From contig OZ038422.1 of the NCBI GenBank assembly GCA_964036155.1, positions 22,343,201 through 22,407,200 on the forward strand: DNA of 64,000 nucleotides. The letters are read 5' to 3'. Source of the stretch: Diploscapter coronatus (taxonomy: Eukaryota > Nematoda > Chromadorea > Rhabditida > Rhabditidae). The notes below the pieces were generated by a model that worked only from the letters and a program-made list of their open reading frames with translations, was not told the origin of the DNA and did no database searches. This document shows, one piece after another, positions 59,001 through 64,000 of the stretch (position 1 is its first letter; every line of letters begins with the position of its first letter). The translations under genes were made by a program, and so were the position numbers.

Positions 59001-60081
59001 CTCTCAAGAAGACAACTAAATCGCTCATGCTGACACACGCGGGTCTGAGAATGTGCAATTCCGAATCTTTTCATTCCTATTTTTTGAAGTTGAGAAAAAA
59101 AATCAACATTTTTGACAAACTAATTTTGTACATACAAAATTCCAAGGTATTCTTTCTTTATGCAATCACTCACTTATCTTCGAATTTCCAGATGAAGAAT
59201 ACGTCCCGCCCAAAGTCGAGACGGTCGAGAATGCAGAGCCCGATGCTGTTCTAAGCGCCAAGTATGTTCTTACTTCACTGCTGTTTGTTCTTTTCCTTTC
59301 GTTATTTACTCCAAATCTTTTATTTACTCTTTCACGGGGTTATTTGCAAGATGCAAATATTCGTTTTGCAATTATGAAATTCTTTATTTTTTGTCTTCAG
59401 GTGTTCCGTGTTCAAATTCGTGGACAATGGATACTCTAAGCTGGGAATTGGAATGCTGTACGTGAAGGAGGTCAAGGACAAGAACCAGAAGAGCGTTCTC
59501 ATCAGAGCTGCCACTGCAATTGGTGAGACTCGAGAAAGTGTTAAATGAGATTTGTTCGGAGAAATTAGAAATTTTAATTTAGCACCTTTCATGAAGGAAA
59601 TTAATTAATTCGACTTGCAGGCACTGTTTGGCTGAATGCTTACATCACCGATGCCATGAAAATGACCAAGGCTGATGAGAAGGGAGAGAAAATGAGGGTG
59701 AGCAAAATTTAATCTTCTAAATTAATTCAACTATAATGAGAAAATCGTATCAATTTTTATTCAAATTATGAGTAGTTTGGTTGAAATCGAAATCTTTGAG
59801 CATAATTTGAAAACGAAATTGATCAAACTTTGCAATGTCACTCGTAGGGTGACGCAGCGGAGGTTTTATTCATTTTAAAAGTTAAAGTTAAAAATCAAAT
59901 ACACTTCATGAATTAACAAAAAAGCTATGATTTCACAATGAACTTTATGCGAAATTCAAATTTTCAGTTGGTATGCCCTACGGGTCCATCCGAATTGACA
60001 ACCCTGCTGCTGAGATTTGCCTCTTCCAAGCAAACTGAGGAAGTCATGCACACCGTCGATGAACTCAGAAAGGAAAAGTAA
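56076..60081 (+). CDS. npp-16: Nucleoporin NUP50
   Basis: Fifteen exons (56076-56186, 56518-56748, 56950-57050, 57111-57198, 57243-57396, 57523-57673, 57793-57879, 57925-58008, 58054-58110, 58260-58457, 58661-58839, 59192-59261, 59401-59522, 59621-59697, 59968-60081) give 607 residues in phase. Residues 1-115 are helical and charged. A basic stretch (KRAIRGGGVLGD) sits near 210, as in the importin-alpha binding part of Nup50. Between 145 and 460 are scattered FG motifs (FSFG, FTFG, FVFG, FPSFGSTFG, IFG). From about 500 a Ran-binding domain follows (CSVFKFVDNGYSKLGIGMLY, then TVWLNAYI). It works at the nuclear basket in import-complex disassembly. The C. elegans Nup50 is NPP-16; the symbol is by homology. 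Confidence 0.92.
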
Positions 60082-61592
60082 CCAAGTTTTATCTAAATTT
60101 GTTTTCTCTAGTATTATTTTTTATAACTCTAAGCATTCATATAACCAATTTTTCTAGTGTTTATTCACCATTTATTTCTGTTGTTTCTCAAATTCATTGC
60201 TCTATGCACATATGTTGACGTGTAAACGAGTATTATGAACCTTTCTTAATTCTAATTTTAATTTCACTCGTTATTTTTTAATTTCTCCTTTTCATAAAAC
60301 ACTTTAAGTTTTATTTTTAAAATACTGTCCACTCGTCGGAACGAAACTCGTTGAGTTGATTTTTCGTAAAGAAACTTTCGCTTTATGAATAAGTATTTTT
60401 TAAATATACATCGTTAAAATTTTCGATTTTTATGACCTGAAAATAATATCGATGGAAACTTTAGTGCATCGTAAATTTCCATTATCATGAGATGACTTGT
60501 ATTCGAAAATACTCGCATCGTCAGGTCTAAAAATCTTAATTTATCTTACCTTATTTTATATTTGATATATTTGAGCTGATTGTGAGAATTTTATCTAGGC
60601 AACCTTTAATTAGGTTGAATTTTCAAATTTCTTGTTAATGTTTATTCAAAACGAGTGTTGGTTAATTTGATGCTTCTCGATAGTTTCGTTTTCAATGAAT
60701 AGTAATCTTTTGGATTTTCAGGTTATTTATTGGAAAGTAGAGGTTTCACCCTCTTTCAATACCTCGACGTTTATTCATCGATTATTCATTGATTTTCTGT
60801 TTCTATCTGATTTTCCTGTGGAAGTCAGGACGATTCATCGTTTTGAGATGGAATGGATGTTATTGCTAAAGAGAGGAAAGGGAATGGTCACCTCTGTTCC
60901 TTCCCCCAGAAAGAGGCTGACTCATTCTCTAGCAAGTCTTTCTCTCTCTCCTTTTCTCCTCACTTCCCTTTCACAACCATTTCCCTCTTGATCTTTTTAT
61001 TTCTCGTTTTCCCTTCAATCTCTTGTCCTATTTCTGCTTCATCTCTTCGCTTCTTTTCCTTTTTTTCTCTCCCAATCCATATCAAAATGGCTCATTCTCG
61101 ATAACTCGTTGATTTACTTTTCGTTAGGGACCGCAAATGATTTTGCAAAGATCACAATTTTCAGCATTTTTCCTTTAACTGATCAAATTCAATGTAGCTG
61201 AGACATTTGTGAAGAACAATTTTTAATGAAAGTTCCCTTTGGCCAGAAAGAAATCATCGAAATCAATTATCAAAACGAGCACGTTTTGACCCCTTGCTAC
61301 CCTATATGAACACGTTCGTGCGGGCACTTCCGGATACAATATTTTGATCAAAATCTATTTCTTCGATGGGTTCATCGAATTTGATAATAACTTGTCGTGA
61401 TTCTCTACTTTGAAGGGTACTTGCTTCCCGGTTTTGGTTTCAAATGATCACTTTTGAACGAAAACTAAAAAATGAAAGGAATGGAGTTTGCGGTCCCTAT
61501 CTTTCCCCCTCATCATTTTCCAACTTTCCTGCAAATGCCTCATTTTTTGCAGGGAAGCTCGAATCTGGAGGATTAGCGGCTGTGCAGCTTCA
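60082..61592. other. Intergenic with a pyrimidine-rich tract
   Basis: The first 600 nt are AT-rich 3' flank. At 60890-61090 a CT-rich tract (TCTTTCTCTCTCTCC) precedes the next gene. A frame before 61593 continues in phase upstream of the ATG after a TTTTTTGCAG, so an earlier exon is possible. Confidence 0.5.
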
Positions 61593-64000
61593 ATGAACGG
61601 AGTCGGCAATGCAAATCCCGACTCGATTCCTGTTCCAAAACCAAGGACCAAGTTTGTCAAGGATCTGAAGAAAGAGGAAGATGAGGTGGGATTTCGTAAT
61701 ATCTATTTTTTTCAAGTTTCCCATTATGTTCAGATTAAACCAAATGATACTCCAACCAAAGCAGTGCAAAATGGCTTCAGCCCAATTTACCCGTTCGAAG
61801 AAGCTGGAATTTCTCGCGGTAAATTTCGATTTTTTCCTTCATTCTTTGTAGATTTAAAACATTTCTGACGGCTGCAATTTATCTATTGAATTTATAATAA
61901 CTAATAAGCCATGTCTTTATCATTTCTCTCATAACTATTTCCGATTTCCAAAACGAAACAAATTTCAGAATTGTGTGGCGAGCAGAGTACATCTTCCGAC
62001 CCTTTTTCGTCGTATGTGAATGTGTCGGAGAAAAGTTCGAGTGAGGATCGATCCAACAACAACAGCAACAACAACAAAGACATTTCCAAAGCGGTAGTCA
62101 TATTTTTTCATAAGGATTTCAAAGTTTAAATTCACTTTTCAGGACCAAATCAGTCCTCCGAATCGAGATGCCCCCGCTCCTCCTCCAGTGCCGAAAATCA
62201 CCGACAATCCGCCTGTTTTCAACGCTCCTCCTCCTCCACCGAGGTAATAATTCATGAGTCTGATCGGGAAAGGACTGTTCTATGCATAATTTTTACTTCC
62301 TTGGTTTTGAGAACAATTTCGCGTTTCTCCATCTTCGATTTTTCAAAGTCGACTCTTTGAACAGTTCTGATTTGTATAGAGAATTTAGCAAAAATTTAGA
62401 CCTCCTCCTCCGGTTGGTTGGAATATGTCGAAACTTCAGGTAAAATTAAAAAAAACTAGTGAAAATCGAAAATCTTTTATTTTTTCAGACAACCCCAGCT
62501 CGGCCCGCTCCTCCAGTGCCGACAAGCCAGCCAACGGGAGCTATTTCTCCCCGTCCCATGCCAAATCTCGTCCTGCCTTCAATTATTCCTCCTGTCGTTC
62601 CAAAGAGGACTACTTCCAAGTCATTTTTAGTCTTGATTTTTTGTTTTTAATATTGTAAACTTTCAGTCATTCATACGTGAACATTGGAAGAAATGGAGAG
62701 ATTCAGAATGCTCCACAGACTTTGGATGGAGTTGTGCAGAAACAGCCTGTTCATCGATATGAGGTTGGTTTATAAAGTTTTCTTTATTTTTCCAAGGTAA
62801 ACTTTTTTCTAAATTGAAAATTTTCCTCTAGAAATTATGAATACTGTCAAAAGCTGACTATTGTGCGGTGTCTTTCGTAAGAAGTGCGCATTGCGATTGA
62901 ACTTTCCTTGAAAATGTGAATTGACTAACGAATGCAAAATAACTTGTATCACTAGAGGCGGCTCTCTTATCCACTCTACCACAATGGATTTTCCTTTGGC
63001 TGCATTAATGGGGACTGAGTGAGGAACGCCTATGAGAGCTAGTTAATGAACGGAAAGCGCAGGGAAAAGTTCAGTCGCAATGTGCACTCTTTGCGGAAGA
63101 CGCATAATAAGCAGTTTCGATCGTACTTGATTTCCAGTCGTTGGCCGATCCCGACTGCTCCCCCAGTTCGATGTCTTCATCCTCGTTCTCTCCGTCCTCG
63201 CCCCCTGCAGTCATCGAGAACCCCCTCTACCAGCAGACAGGCGGCTTCCTCGTTTCATCCCCTTCACCCTCTGCGTCTCTGCTTCTACCCCACAGCAAAT
63301 CTTCCGGGTCCACGTCTTCGGGATTCGTCGAAAAGTCGACCAGCAGCTTCTCCAACACTCCTGCTACTCCTCCAGAGGATTACATGTGAGTTTTTTTTTT
63401 TACTTTTTCACGTTTGAATATGCATAGAACGAGAAAAAACTATTTGTATCTGTAACTAAATTTCTGACTTCTTAATTTAAAATCTAAAATCTACATTTTT
63501 ATGATCAAATTTTCAGGGCAGACTATCGAACAGGAGAATTCCTAAAGGCGAACAGTCCGTTGCCGAGTCTACCTACAAATCCAGGTACCAGTGAGAAAAG
63601 GCTACCAGGTAAAATATTCTGTGTTTCCATTGTTTTATTCGAATTTTCAGCAATGCCCCTAACTTGCAATACCATAATCCCAACACCAACTAGGGCCAGT
63701 TCAATTACCTCGAATCCATACACTACAATGCCTACTAGGTATTTTTGCTCTACTTTTATAATTTGCTATCAGTTTTGCATATGTTTATTTGATTTCTGAG
63801 TGGGTATTTATCTCAATCAATCAGTTTTTTCTTCTATTACAATGCATCTCTTACAGGAATGATTTCCAACATGACTCATCAGTTCCTTTGCCATTGCCTC
63901 TGCCTGGACAGAGCTCAGGCTCAATCTCCGTTTCATCCATGGCAGATCCCTTCGAAGCCTGCAAATCCATCGATTTGGCCAGGGGAGATTTCAAAATGGG
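61593..64000 (+). CDS. Proline-rich adaptor-like protein, incomplete at the window end
   Basis: Exons 61593-61685, 61734-61818, 61969-62093, 62143-62243, 62400-62439, 62489-62619, 62667-62763, 63138-63385, 63517-63608, 63651-63738 and 63857 to the end join in phase to give at least 414 residues. No folded domain is visible. The protein is rich in Pro and Ser with many SH3-ligand motifs (PVPKPRTKF, APPPVPK, PPPPPR, PARPAPPVP). It also has two Tyr-Val-Asn motifs (SSYVNVSEK and HSYVNIGR) that fit the Grb2/SEM-5 SH2 consensus, plus ENPLYQ. That is the make-up of a docking or scaffold protein in tyrosine-kinase signalling. The C-terminal part lies outside the window, so a catalytic or GAP domain there cannot be excluded. 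Confidence 0.8.

Overview
The window looks like animal DNA from a nematode: AT-rich, with many short introns (mostly about 40-60 nt, GT..TTTCAG or TTTTAG) and gene types that are typical of nematodes (F-box protein, chemoreceptor-like 7TM receptor, secreted C-type lectins, TWK K+ channel, small tetraspan-like membrane proteins). I cannot name the species. Exon models were built by hand by matching splice phase and protein family; joins marked uncertain are guesses.

Layout. 0.3-1.6 kb: membrane protein gene with an in-frame TGA. 2.8-4.8 kb: F-box protein (+). 5.2-7.4 kb: 7TM receptor (+) with a frameshift in TM7. 8.5-8.9 kb: single-exon prepropeptide (-) with an 8-cysteine mature peptide. 9.7-17.5 kb: a large imperfect palindrome holding two head-to-head C-type lectin genes. 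A TTAA-flanked foldback element lies in the right arm only, and foldback sequence occurs beyond both outer borders. 17.5-24.8 kb: repeat-rich, with foldback elements, a segmental duplication, tRNA-derived SINE-like copies and a few small genes. 25.9-31.5 kb: two multi-pass membrane protein genes (+), the second with a long Pro-rich and Arg/Ser-rich tail. 31.5-36.3 kb: no gene seen. 36.3-40 kb: alkylglycerol monooxygenase (+). 41.4-44.6 kb: two-pore K+ channel (-). 45.6-47.4 kb: shortened, degenerate acetyl-CoA-synthetase-like gene (-). 47.6-48.5 kb: small secreted protein (-). 50.2-50.4 kb: gene with an unresolved 5' end (+). 50.7-52.9 kb: GDP-L-fucose synthase (-). 54.0-55.4 kb: UBE2L3/UBC-18-type E2 (-), divergent from NUP50 (56.1-60.1 kb, +). 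61.6 kb to the end: a Pro-rich adaptor-like protein that runs off the window (+).

The genes do not form one pathway; this is an ordinary mixed chromosomal neighbourhood. The accessory interest is in the 8.5-25 kb part (cysteine-rich peptide, inverted lectin pair, foldback elements) and in the decayed or diverged genes (receptor, ACS-like, in-frame TGA).
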